NCBI RefSeq assembly: GCF_003443735.1
Contig: NZ_CP031969.1
Coordinates: 7,688,001 to 7,752,000, forward strand
DNA length: 64,000 nt
DNA from: Streptomyces sp. CC0208
GTDB taxonomy: Bacteria; Actinomycetota; Actinomycetes; Streptomycetales; Streptomycetaceae
Reading direction: 5' to 3'
The position numbers and the translations under genes were made by a program. The notes beneath the pieces were generated by a model. That model made no database searches. It was not told the DNA's origin and saw only the letters and a list, made by a program, of their open reading frames with translations. The first letter of the stretch is position 1, and each line of letters starts with the position of its first letter. This document shows, in pieces, positions 32,470 to 40,427 of the stretch.

Positions 32470-34134
32470 GTGACGAGCAGTGACCTGACCTCTTCCCCTG
32501 TCGTCGAGGCCCCCGCTCAGACAGCGCCCCGGGACTGGCAGGCGCGGCTTCGCCGGTTCGGGTACACGGCCCACCCGGCGACCGAGCTGCGCGAGCGTCT
32601 CGTTCCGCGTTTCCCGAAGGCGTCGGTGTGGGACTGGCTGGGCCCGTTGCTCGTCGCCGCCCTGGCCGGGGTGATCCGCTTCTGGCACCTGGGCCGGCCG
32701 CGGGCCGTGGTCTTCGACGAGACCTACTACGCCAAGGACGCCTGGTCCCTGCTGCGGCTCGGTTACGAGGGCACGTGGCCGGACCGCAAGATCGCCGACC
32801 CGCAGATCCTCGCCGACCCCCAGGTCGTCTCGCTCTCCGACACGGGGACGTTCGTCGCGCACCCGCCCATGGGCAAGTGGGTGATCGCCCTAGGGGAGTG
32901 GATGTTCGGCCTCACCCCGTTCGGCTGGCGCTTCATGACGGCGGCCCTGGGCACCCTGTCGGTGCTCATGCTGTGCCGCATCGGGCGCCGGCTGTTCCGT
33001 TCGACCCTGCTGGGCTGCCTGGCGGGCGCGCTCCTCGCGATGGACGGCCTGCACGTGGTGATGAGCCGTACCGCCCTGCTGGACCTCGTCGTCATGTTCT
33101 TCGTCCTGGCGGCCTTCGGTTCCCTGCTGGTCGACCGGGACCGCGCGCGGTCCCGCCTCGCGGCCGCCCTGCCGGTCGGCGAGGACGGCCGCGCGCGCCC
33201 GGACGTGCACACCGGCGACCACGCCGGGACCGGATCGCGTCCCTGGCGACTCGCCGCCGGCGTCTTCCTGGGACTGGCGGCCGCCACCAAGTGGAACGGC
33301 CTGTACGTACTGGTCTTCTTCGTGGTCCTCACGGTGCTGTGGGACGTCGGCTCCCGCCGCGTGGCCGGTTCCCCCCGCCCCTACCTGGCGGTGCTGAACA
33401 GGGATCTCGGCTGGTCCCTCCTGTCCCTGGTCCCGGTCGCCGTGGCGACCTATCTGGCGACCTGGACCGGCTGGTTCCTGTCCGACGACGGGTACGACCG
33501 CCACTGGGCCGACGGCCGCGACGGCACCTGGTCGTGGATCCCCGCCCCGCTGCGCAGCCTGTGGCACTACGAGACCAACGTGTACGACTTCAACGTGGGC
33601 CTGCACAACCCGCACAAGTACCAGTCCAACCCCTGGAGCTGGCTGGTCCAGGGCCGGCCTGTGCTGTTCGACTACCAGTCGCCGAAACCCGGACAGGACG
33701 GCTGCACCACCGCGGTCGACTGCTCCCGGACCGTCCTCGCCCTCGGCACCCCGCTCCTGTGGTGGTCGGCGTGCGGTGCCCTGCTCTATCTGCTCTTCCG
33801 CTGGGCGCTGCGCCGTGACTGGCGGGCCGGGGCCGTCCTGTGTGCGGTGGGCGCCGGTTACCTGCCCTGGTTCCTGTACCAGGACCGCACGATCTTCTCT
33901 TTCTACGCGGTCGTCTTCGTGCCGTACCTGTGCCTGGCCGTGGCGATGACGGTGGGCGCGCTCCTGGGGCCACCGGGGGCGGACCGCACACGGCGCACAC
34001 GGGGCGCGGTGGCCGCGGGCACCCTCGTCCTGCTCATCGCCTGGAACTTCATCTACTTCTTCCCGCTCTACACCGGCGCGACGATCCCGTACGCCGACTG
34101 GCACTCCAGGATGTGGCTGGACACCTGGATCTGA
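32470..34134 (+). CDS. pmt: Protein O-mannosyltransferase (PMT/GT39 family)
   Basis: The 554-residue membrane enzyme transfers mannose from polyprenyl-phosphate-mannose to secreted proteins. Family marks: the acidic pair in VFDETYYAKDAW after the first membrane segment, HPPMGKW in the first loop, SRTALLDLVVM, and AATKWNGLY. About ten hydrophobic segments are visible, and the C-terminal region is tryptophan-rich. The start is GTG at 32470. In Streptomyces the housekeeping pmt normally lies beside rsmI; no rsmI is present here. This may therefore be a second copy, or a genome with different order. Confidence 0.88.
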   Translation: MTSSDLTSSPVVEAPAQTAPRDWQARLRRFGYTAHPATELRERLVPRFPKASVWDWLGPLLVAALAGVIRFWHLGRPRAVVFDETYYAKDAWSLLRLGYEGTWPDRKIADPQILADPQVVSLSDTGTFVAHPPMGKWVIALGEWMFGLTPFGWRFMTAALGTLSVLMLCRIGRRLFRSTLLGCLAGALLAMDGLHVVMSRTALLDLVVMFFVLAAFGSLLVDRDRARSRLAAALPVGEDGRARPDVHTGDHAGTGSRPWRLAAGVFLGLAAATKWNGLYVLVFFVVLTVLWDVGSRRVAGSPRPYLAVLNRDLGWSLLSLVPVAVATYLATWTGWFLSDDGYDRHWADGRDGTWSWIPAPLRSLWHYETNVYDFNVGLHNPHKYQSNPWSWLVQGRPVLFDYQSPKPGQDGCTTAVDCSRTVLALGTPLLWWSACGALLYLLFRWALRRDWRAGAVLCAVGAGYLPWFLYQDRTIFSFYAVVFVPYLCLAVAMTVGALLGPPGADRTRRTRGAVAAGTLVLLIAWNFIYFFPLYTGATIPYADWHSRMWLDTWI

Positions 34135-34196
34135 GGGCGGGGGTTCCCTGATACGTTACGGAGCTTCTGCCGCCCGACGACAAGAGACCGAACCCA

Positions 34197-35033
34197 GTGA
34201 CCACCGTCGCTTACCAAGGTGAACCCGGATCGAACTCGGCGACCGCCGCGCACACCCTCTACCCCGGGTGCGCCGAGCAGCCCTGCACGGGTTTCGAGCA
34301 GGCGCTGGATGCGGTGACGCTCGGCACCGCCGACGTCGCCGTGATCCCAGTGGACAACTCCGCCGCCGGACGGGTGGCGGACGTGCACCATCTGCTGCCC
34401 GAGTCGGGGCTGTTCATCATCGCCGAGCACTTCCTCGGCATCCGTTTCGACCTGATGGGCGTGCCCGGGGGGACACCGGACCAGGTGGAGTGCGTACGCA
34501 GCCATGTGCACGCCCTCGGGCAGTGCCGCAAGGTGCTGCGGGAGGGTGGCTGGCGCACCCTGGTCACCGACGACACGGCCGGAGCGGCGCGCGAGGTGGC
34601 CGAGCTGGCGGATCCCCGGCACGCGGCGCTCGCCCCGCCCGCCGCGGCCGGGCTGTACGGCCTCGACGTGCTGCGCTCCGGGGTCGAGGACGACCCCGAC
34701 AACACCACGCGGTTCGTCGTCCTGTCCCGGGAGGCCGGCGTCGCCCCGGACGCCGGGGAGCCGACGATGACGAGCCTGTTCTTCTCCGTGCGCAACATCC
34801 CCAGCGCCCTGTTCAAGGCGCTCGGCGGGTTCGCCACCAGCGGGGTCAACCTCACGAAGATCGAGAGCTATCAGATCGGTGCGGGGCTGAACGCGAGCCG
34901 CTTCTACGTCGAGATCGAGGGCCACCCCGACGAGCCGCATGTCGCCCTCGCCCTGCACGAACTGCGGTTCTTCTCCACCGAGGTACGCATCCTCGGCGTG
35001 TACCCGGCCCATCCGCACCGGCTGGAGCACTGA
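34197..35033 (+). CDS. pheA: Prephenate dehydratase with ACT domain
   Basis: The 278-residue enzyme converts prephenate to phenylpyruvate for phenylalanine synthesis. A PDT domain (about 1-180) has YQGEPGSNS at the start and the catalytic TRF in DNTTRFVVLS. An ACT domain (about 190-270) has SALFKALGGFATSGVNLTKIES. Its ESYQIG replaces the ESRP motif common in feedback-inhibited bacterial PheA; the alphaproteobacterial-type enzymes carry ESY at this place. The start is GTG at 34197, and the gene follows pmt by 62 bp. Whether Phe still inhibits is not known. Confidence 0.9.
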   Translation: MTTVAYQGEPGSNSATAAHTLYPGCAEQPCTGFEQALDAVTLGTADVAVIPVDNSAAGRVADVHHLLPESGLFIIAEHFLGIRFDLMGVPGGTPDQVECVRSHVHALGQCRKVLREGGWRTLVTDDTAGAAREVAELADPRHAALAPPAAAGLYGLDVLRSGVEDDPDNTTRFVVLSREAGVAPDAGEPTMTSLFFSVRNIPSALFKALGGFATSGVNLTKIESYQIGAGLNASRFYVEIEGHPDEPHVALALHELRFFSTEVRILGVYPAHPHRLEH

Positions 35034-35077
35034 GCGCCGGCGCGGGGCCGGGGCGGGTTCGAGGCCGTTCGGCGGAC

Positions 35078-35551
35078 TCAGCCCCCGTGCTCGGCCTGGA
35101 ACATCCAGCTCTGCTTCTCCAGCTCGGCGGTGAGGCCGATCAGCAGGTCCTGGGTCACGGCGTCCGCCGGGCCGGTCTGCTCGATGCGTTCCCGTACCCG
35201 TTCGACGACCGCGGAGAAGGCCCGCACCAGGGCGCCGACGGCGTCCACGTCCTTCGTCCAGCCGGGTGAGAACTCCGGGACGCCGCTGGTGGCCGCGACG
35301 GTGGCGGCCCGGCCGTCCGGGCTGACCCCCAGGGCCGCGGCGCGTTCGGCCACCGTGTCGGCGTATGCGCGGGCGGTGGTGACCACCTCGTCGAGCTGGA
35401 GGTGGATGGAACGGAAGCGCGGCCCGTACAGGTTCCAGTGCGCCTGCTTCGCTACCAGGGACAGGTCGAGCAGGTCGACCAGGGTCGCCTGCAGGGCGGT
35501 CCCCGCGATGTCGCGTTCCTTGTCCGGCAGCGGACTGTTGATGACCGTCAT
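35078..35551 (-). CDS. dps: Dps-family ferritin-like DNA-binding protein
   Basis: The 157-residue protein has the Dps ferroxidase region KQAHWNLYGPRF and the following helix LDEVVTTARAYADTVAERAAALG, which provide the inter-subunit iron site. Dps forms 12-mers that oxidise iron with peroxide and protect DNA. Start ATG 35551 follows GGAAAGGA; the reading frame extends upstream without a better site. It is convergent with pheA and divergent from the quinone-reductase operon. Streptomyces have several Dps proteins; which stress controls this one is not evident from the promoter. Confidence 0.92.
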   Translation of the reverse strand: MTVINSPLPDKERDIAGTALQATLVDLLDLSLVAKQAHWNLYGPRFRSIHLQLDEVVTTARAYADTVAERAAALGVSPDGRAATVAATSGVPEFSPGWTKDVDAVGALVRAFSAVVERVRERIEQTGPADAVTQDLLIGLTAELEKQSWMFQAEHGG

Positions 35552-35712
35552 GTGCGCGGGTCCTTTCCGGGGATCGTCGGGGGCCGCCCGGTGGGGGACG
35601 GGTGCCCGACTCGTCCCTGTCACCCTGTTCAGGCTCACCGGGTCGCGCAACCGCTGCGCGGCCCCTCGGTGTGCAGGCCCACACTTTCCCCGCGGACTGT
35701 TCCCTGATCGGC

Positions 35713-35729
35713 AAGCGACCGCTTAGTAT
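35713..35729 (+). promoter_or_regulatory. Candidate -10 box and overlapping AAGCG-AC-CGCTT operator
   Basis: AAGCG-AC-CGCTT (35713-35724) is an inverted repeat that runs into TAGTAT (35724-35729), a good -10 hexamer. No good -35 lies 17 bases upstream (TCCCTG). The start codon of the downstream gene is 55 bases away. Such AAGCG/CGCTT palindromes are seen near acyl-CoA dehydrogenase operons in actinobacteria, from memory, so a TetR-type repressor encoded elsewhere is likely. Confidence 0.5.
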
Positions 35730-35784
35730 GCGGAGGACCCCGGTCAGACCCCGGCATGACGACGCAGTCCCGTGGAGGCCCCCC

Positions 35785-36753
35785 ATGCAGGCTTGGCAAG
35801 TGCACGAGAACGGCGAGCCGAGCGAGGTGATGCGCCTCGCGGAGGTGGCGCGGCCCGTACCTGGCGACGGCCAGGTCCTGCTGAAGGTGCGCGCCGCGAA
35901 CATCAACTTCCCGGACGTGCTGATGTGCCGCGGTCACTACCAGGTCCGCCCGCCGCTGCCCTTCACGCCCGGCGTGGAGATCTGCGGCGAGACCGAGGAC
36001 GGCCGGCGCGTGATCGCCAACCCCGCGCTGCCGTACGGCGGTTTCGCCGAGTACGCCGTCGCGGACGCCGCCGCCCTGCTGTCCGCGCCGGACTCGCTGG
36101 ACGACGCCGAGGCCGCCGCGCTGCACATCGGCTACCAGACGGGCTGGTTCGGACTGCACCGGCGGGCCCGTCTGGAAGCCGGTGAGACGCTGCTCGTCCA
36201 CGCTGCCGCAGGAGGGGTCGGCAGCGCGGCCGTGCAGCTCGGCAAGGCCGCCGGCGCCACCGTCATCGGTGTCGTCGGCGGCGCCGAGAAGGCCGCCGTG
36301 GCCCGCGAGCTGGGCTGTGACGTGGTGGTCGACCGGCGGAGCGAGGACGTCGTCGCCGCCGTGAAGGAGGCCACCGGGGGCCGGGGCGCGGATGTGATCT
36401 ACGACCCGGTGGGCGGCGAGGCCTACACGCAGTCGACCAAGGTCGTCGCCTTCGAGGGGCGGATCGTGGTCGTCGGCTTCGCAAGCGGCACCATCCCGAG
36501 CCCGGGCCTCAACCACGCCCTGGTGAAGAACTACGCGATCCTGGGCCTGCACTGGGGCCTGTACAACACCAAGAACCCGAAGCTCGTCCAGCACTGCCAC
36601 GAGCAGCTCACCGAACTGGCCGCCCGGGGCGCGATCAAGCCGCTGATCAGCGAGCGGGTGCCGCTGGCCGGGGCCGCGGACGCCGTGCAGCGCCTCGGCG
36701 ACGGGGTGACCACGGGCCGGATCGCCGTCGTACCCACGGGAGCGCAGGCATGA
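35785..36753 (+). CDS. Zinc-independent NADPH:quinone oxidoreductase family protein
   Basis: The 322-residue medium-chain reductase has the NADPH motif VHAAAGGVGSAAVQLGKA (about 130-150) and the quinone-reductase hallmark VRAANINFPDVLM. The zinc-binding cysteine cluster of alcohol dehydrogenases is missing. The sequence resembles the acyl-CoA-linked or quinone reductases often encoded with acyl-CoA dehydrogenases. The start ATG at 35785 has GGAGG. It is the first gene of a coupled three-gene operon with two acyl-CoA dehydrogenases, joined by ATGA overlaps, so it probably acts in the same degradation or reduction route. Confidence 0.87.
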   Translation: MQAWQVHENGEPSEVMRLAEVARPVPGDGQVLLKVRAANINFPDVLMCRGHYQVRPPLPFTPGVEICGETEDGRRVIANPALPYGGFAEYAVADAAALLSAPDSLDDAEAAALHIGYQTGWFGLHRRARLEAGETLLVHAAAGGVGSAAVQLGKAAGATVIGVVGGAEKAAVARELGCDVVVDRRSEDVVAAVKEATGGRGADVIYDPVGGEAYTQSTKVVAFEGRIVVVGFASGTIPSPGLNHALVKNYAILGLHWGLYNTKNPKLVQHCHEQLTELAARGAIKPLISERVPLAGAADAVQRLGDGVTTGRIAVVPTGAQA

Positions 36754-37967
36754 CCGACGCAGCCGAACTCCAGCGCCGCACCGCAGAGTTGCTGGCCGCG
36801 CATCCGCCCGCGAGCACGGACCGGCTCGACTTCCTCAAGGCCCGCTTCGACGCGGGGCTCGCCTGGGTGCACTACCCGGAAGGCCTCGGCGGACTGAACG
36901 CGCCCCGTTCCCTCCAGGTGGTCGTGGACGCCGAGCTGGAGGCCGCGGGCGCTCCCGACAACGACCCGCGGCGCAACGGCATCGGCCTCGGCATGGCCGC
37001 GCCGACGATCCTCAAGTACGGCACCGAGGAGCAGAAGCAGCGCTATCTGCGGCCCCTGTGGGTGGGCGAGGAGGTCTGGTGCCAGCTGTTCAGCGAACCC
37101 GGCGCCGGATCCGACCTCGCCGCGCTCGGCACGCGAGCGGTGCGTGAGGATGGGGGCCCCTCCCGCTCGAGCGAAGCCGAGAGCGGGGGAGACTGGGTGG
37201 TCAACGGGCAGAAGGTGTGGACGTCCGGCGCCCACAACTCGCGCTGGGCCATCCTCATCGCCCGCACCGACCCGGACGTGCCCAAGCACGCGGGCATCAC
37301 CTACTTCATCTGCGACATGACCGACCCCGGCGTCGACGTCCGCCCGCTGCGGCAGATCACCGGCGAGGCCGAGTTCAACGAGGTCTTCCTCACCGACGTC
37401 CGCATCCCCGACTCCCGCCGCCTCGGCGAGATCGGCGAGGGCTGGCGGGTCGCGCAGACCACGCTGAACAACGAGCGCGTCGCCATCGGCGGCATGCGGC
37501 TGCCCCGCGAGGGCGGCATGATCGGCCCGGTCTCGAAGACCTGGCGCGAGCGCCCCGAACTGCGCACCCAGGACCTGCACCAGCGCCTGCTGAAGCTCTG
37601 GGTCGACTCCGAGGTCGCCCGCCTCACCGCCGAACGACTGCGCCAGCAGCTCGTCGCCGGACAGCCCGGGCCCGAGGGCGCCGGCATGAAGCTCGCCTTC
37701 GCCCGCCTCAACCAGGAGATCAGCGGCCTGGAGGTCGAACTGCGCGGCCAGGAAGGCCTGTTGTACGACGACTGGACCATGCGCCGCCCCGAGCTGGTGG
37801 ACTTCACCGGCCGCGACGCCGGCTACCGCTACCTGCGCTCCAAGGGCAACAGCATCGAGGGCGGGACCAGCGAGGTCCTGCTGAACATCGTCGCCGAGCG
37901 CGTCCTTGGCCTCCCGGCCGAGCCGCGCACCGACAAGGACGTCGCCTGGAAGGACCTGGCCCGATGA
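36750..37967 (+). CDS. Acyl-CoA dehydrogenase, large subunit type, with REP-like insertion
   Basis: The 405-residue flavoenzyme shows QLFSEPGAGSDLA, GQKVWTSGA and the conserved C-terminal SIEGGTSEVLLN with the general-base Glu region. A stretch of about 13 residues (GGPSRSSEAESGG, near residues 134-147) interrupts the beta-domain between TRAVRED and DWVVNGQKVW. It is encoded by a GC-rich palindromic element (37151-37190) that resembles a dispersed Streptomyces repeat. It stays in frame. The gene is coupled to the upstream reductase (ATGA) and the downstream paralogue (ATGA). The pair resembles heteromeric FadE enzymes of steroid or branched-substrate degradation. Confidence 0.88.
   Translation: MTDAAELQRRTAELLAAHPPASTDRLDFLKARFDAGLAWVHYPEGLGGLNAPRSLQVVVDAELEAAGAPDNDPRRNGIGLGMAAPTILKYGTEEQKQRYLRPLWVGEEVWCQLFSEPGAGSDLAALGTRAVREDGGPSRSSEAESGGDWVVNGQKVWTSGAHNSRWAILIARTDPDVPKHAGITYFICDMTDPGVDVRPLRQITGEAEFNEVFLTDVRIPDSRRLGEIGEGWRVAQTTLNNERVAIGGMRLPREGGMIGPVSKTWRERPELRTQDLHQRLLKLWVDSEVARLTAERLRQQLVAGQPGPEGAGMKLAFARLNQEISGLEVELRGQEGLLYDDWTMRRPELVDFTGRDAGYRYLRSKGNSIEGGTSEVLLNIVAERVLGLPAEPRTDKDVAWKDLAR
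37151..37190. repeat. REP-like GC-rich palindromic element inside a coding sequence
   Basis: The stretch begins TGGGGGCCCCTCCCGCTCG and ends CCGAGAGCGGGGGA; the arms pair over CCCGCTC and GAGCGGG with an AGCGAAGC-type loop. From memory the same element recurs in streptomycete intergenic regions. Here it inserts about 13 in-frame codons into the acyl-CoA dehydrogenase gene. Confidence 0.6.
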
Positions 37968-39046
37968 GCACACAGCCCGACCTGCTGTACTCGGAGGAGG
38001 AAGAGGCGGTGCGGGCCGCCGTACGGGACCTGCTCGCCGACCACTGCGACGCGCCGGGCGTGATCGCCCGCACCGAGTCGGACACCCCGCACGACCTCGC
38101 GGCCTGGAAGGCCCTCGCGGACGGCATGGGCCTCGCGGGACTCCTGGTCCCGGAGGACAAGGGCGGTCAGGGCGCCTCGCACCGCGAAGTCGCCGTCGTC
38201 CTGGAGGAGTTGGGGCGCGCGGTCGCTCCCGTTCCCTATCTCACCAGTGCGGTCGTCGCCACCGAGGCGCTGCTCGCCTGTGACACCGGCGACCTGCTCG
38301 CCGAGCTCGCGTCCGGGCGCCGGATCGGTGCCCTCGCCGTCGCGCTGAACGTCGCCCCGGGCGGCGCCTACCAGGTCGTACGCCATGAAGGCGGCGCCCT
38401 GCACGGGGAGTTGACCGCCATCGCGGACGCCCAGGCGGCCGATGTGCTGCTGGTGCCCGCGGACGACGGCGGGCTGTACGCGGTGGACGCCTCCGCCGCG
38501 ACCGTCACCCCGCAGATCCCCTTCGACCTGACCCGGCCGCTCGCGACCGTCAGCCTCGACGGGATTCCGGGCCGCCTGCTGGGCGACGCCGAGGTCGCCG
38601 TGCACCGGGCCCTGCGGGCCGGGGCCGGGCTGCTCGCCTCCGAGCAACTCGGGCTCGCCGAATGGACCTTGACCGAGACCGTGCGCTACCTGAAGGAGCG
38701 CAAGCAGTTCAACCGGCCCGTCGGCGGCTTCCAGGCGCTCAAGCACCGGCTCGCCCAGCTGTGGCTGGAGGTCGTCAACCTCCGGGCCGCCGCCCGCAAC
38801 GCCGCCGACGCGCTCGCGACGGGTGAGGACACCGACGTGGCGGTCGCCGTCGCGCAGGCCTACGCGGCCTCCGTCGCCGTGCACGCCGCCGAGGAGGCGC
38901 TCCAACTGCACGCCGGGATCGGCATGACGTGGGAGCACCCGATCCACCTGTACCTCAAGCGGGCCAAGGCCGACTCGATCGCCTACGGCACCGCGGGCGT
39001 CCACCGCGCCCGGTTGGCCGAACTCGTCGACCTCCAGGCGCCCTGA
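37964..39046 (+). CDS. Acyl-CoA dehydrogenase, partner subunit lacking the C-terminal catalytic Glu motif
   Basis: The 360-residue dehydrogenase-fold protein keeps the ACAD helical domain (LKERKQFNRPVGGFQALKH, then LQLHAGIGMTWEHP). It lacks the usual C-terminal EGTSEI motif; the equivalent segment reads SIAYGTAGVHRARL. The SEPGAGSD motif of the middle domain is also missing, and the N-terminal half is divergent. It directly follows, with an ATGA overlap, a dehydrogenase that has both. That is the pattern of alpha2beta2 heteromeric ACADs in which one subunit supports the other. A strong terminator lies just downstream. Confidence 0.85.
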   Translation: MSTQPDLLYSEEEEAVRAAVRDLLADHCDAPGVIARTESDTPHDLAAWKALADGMGLAGLLVPEDKGGQGASHREVAVVLEELGRAVAPVPYLTSAVVATEALLACDTGDLLAELASGRRIGALAVALNVAPGGAYQVVRHEGGALHGELTAIADAQAADVLLVPADDGGLYAVDASAATVTPQIPFDLTRPLATVSLDGIPGRLLGDAEVAVHRALRAGAGLLASEQLGLAEWTLTETVRYLKERKQFNRPVGGFQALKHRLAQLWLEVVNLRAAARNAADALATGEDTDVAVAVAQAYAASVAVHAAEEALQLHAGIGMTWEHPIHLYLKRAKADSIAYGTAGVHRARLAELVDLQAP

Positions 39047-39069
39047 GCGTCACCCGGCGAACGACGGTG

Positions 39070-39097
39070 AAGCCCGCCCCACCTGGGGCGGGCTTTT
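39070..39097 (+). terminator. Intrinsic terminator after the reductase/ACAD operon
   Basis: AAGCCCGCCCC (39070-39080) and GGGGCGGGCTT (39085-39095) form a perfect 11-bp stem with an ACCT loop, followed by TT. It lies 24 bases after the stop of the last gene. Confidence 0.9.
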
Positions 39098-39227
39098 CCG
39101 TGCGGCTGCGCGGAAGGAGTGAACGGGTGGCGGCGGTCCGGCCAACTCCTGGCACGTACAGGTCCATTGACGGCCGAAGGGCCCCATACTCCCTGTGGTT
39201 CCGACCCGCCCCACAGGGAGGCAGAAC

Positions 39228-40085
39228 ATGGCCCTCATCACCCGTCGCAGAGCCCTCACCACCCTCGGCGCCGCGGCCGCGGCGACCCTTGCCCCGCCCG
39301 CCGCCGGTGCGTGGGCCGCCAGCCCCAAGCACCGCCCCCGTCCGCTGTGGCGCGCCCACGCCCACAACGACTACGAACACCCGCGCCCCCTTTTCGACGC
39401 TCTCGACCACCGTTTCGGCAGCGTCGAGGCGGACATCTTCCTCGTCGGCGACCAGCTCCTCATCGGCCACACCGTGGACGACCTCGACCCGACGCGCACT
39501 CTGGAGTCCCTCTACCTCGACCCGCTGGCCAGGATCGTCAAGGCCAACCACGGGTCCGTGTACCGGGGTTACCGCCGTCCGCTCCAACTGCTCGTCGACA
39601 TCAAGACCGAGGGCTCCTCGACCTACCTCGAACTCGACCGCCATCTGCGGCGGTACAGGCACCTGTTCACCACGTACGTGCACGGCAAGGTCGTCCCCGG
39701 TCCGGTCACCGCCGTGATCTCCGGCGACCGCGCCGCCCGCGTCCCGCTGGAGGCCCAGCGAGTGCGCCGGGCCTTCTACGACGGCCGGCTCGCCGACCTC
39801 GGCACCGCGGCGCCCGCCTCCCTCATTCCGCTGATCAGCGACAACTGGACGCTCAACTTCACCTGGCTCGGCGAGGGCGCCTTCCCCGACACCGAGCGGC
39901 AGAAGCTGCGGAGCATCGTCCGGCAGGCCCACACGCGCGGGCAGAAGGTGCGGTTCTGGGCCACTCCGGACCTGGCCGGCCCCGCCCGGGACGCGCTGTG
40001 GACCGAGCTCCTCGCCGCCGACGTCGACTACTTCAACACCGACGACCTGGCGGGCCTGGAGGCCTTCCTGGACACCCACCGATAG
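39228..40085 (+). CDS. Tat-exported PI-PLC/GDPD-like phosphodiesterase
   Basis: The 285-residue protein begins with a twin-arginine signal (TRRRALTTLG, then an Ala-rich core ending near AGAWA), so it is exported folded. The mature part starts with WRAHAHNDYEHP, then FGSVEADIFLVGDQLLIGHTVDDL, and has LLVDIKTEG: the His/Glu/Asp pattern of the PI-PLC/glycerophosphodiesterase TIM-barrel superfamily. Its own subgroup has no known substrate; phospholipid head groups or teichoic-type polymers are plausible. ATG at 39228 follows GGGAGGC. A terminator isolates it from the ACAD operon. Confidence 0.82.
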   Translation: MALITRRRALTTLGAAAAATLAPPAAGAWAASPKHRPRPLWRAHAHNDYEHPRPLFDALDHRFGSVEADIFLVGDQLLIGHTVDDLDPTRTLESLYLDPLARIVKANHGSVYRGYRRPLQLLVDIKTEGSSTYLELDRHLRRYRHLFTTYVHGKVVPGPVTAVISGDRAARVPLEAQRVRRAFYDGRLADLGTAAPASLIPLISDNWTLNFTWLGEGAFPDTERQKLRSIVRQAHTRGQKVRFWATPDLAGPARDALWTELLAADVDYFNTDDLAGLEAFLDTHR

Positions 40086-40216
40086 ACGCCTGCGAGCGGG
40101 CGCGGACACCACTCGTTCGGAGGACACCTCAGCCGCCCGGACGAACCCTCCGCTACGCCACACTTGCGGCCGAACGCCGCGAAACGGACCCGGCGGCGTG
40201 GCGGAGGAGGCTGTCC

Positions 40217-40411
40217 ATGGCGATTTCCATCTCGGTACTGGTGCTGCTGCTGATCCTGGCGGTGATCTTCCTGCGCAGCGGCGGACTCAAGTTCTCGCAC
40301 GCCCTGGTGTGCGCGCTGCTCGGGTTCTATCTGGCCGGTACGAGCCTCGCGCCCACCATTCACAGCGGCGTCACGGCGACAGCCGACATCGTCAGCGGTC
40401 TGCGTCCCTGA
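40217..40411 (+). CDS. Small one-to-two-helix membrane protein, unknown
   Basis: This 64-residue product starts with a hydrophobic helix (residues 3-20), then RSGGLKFSHAL and a second hydrophobic stretch (about 28-44). The ribosome binding site GGAGGAGG is six bases from the ATG, an unusually strong match. I recognise it only as a type of small protein common in Streptomyces. It is convergent with the glycosidase-like gene, with a hairpin over both stops. Confidence 0.7.
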   Translation: MAISISVLVLLLILAVIFLRSGGLKFSHALVCALLGFYLAGTSLAPTIHSGVTATADIVSGLRP

Positions 40412-40427
40412 CCGGGGCCGCGTCAGG
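40407..40427. terminator. Hairpin spanning two convergent stop codons
   Basis: CCTGAC (40407-40412) and GTCAGG (40422-40427) flank nine GC-rich bases and include the stop of the 64-residue gene and the end of the convergent gene. It has no T tract, so a bidirectional terminator function is tentative. Confidence 0.4.
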
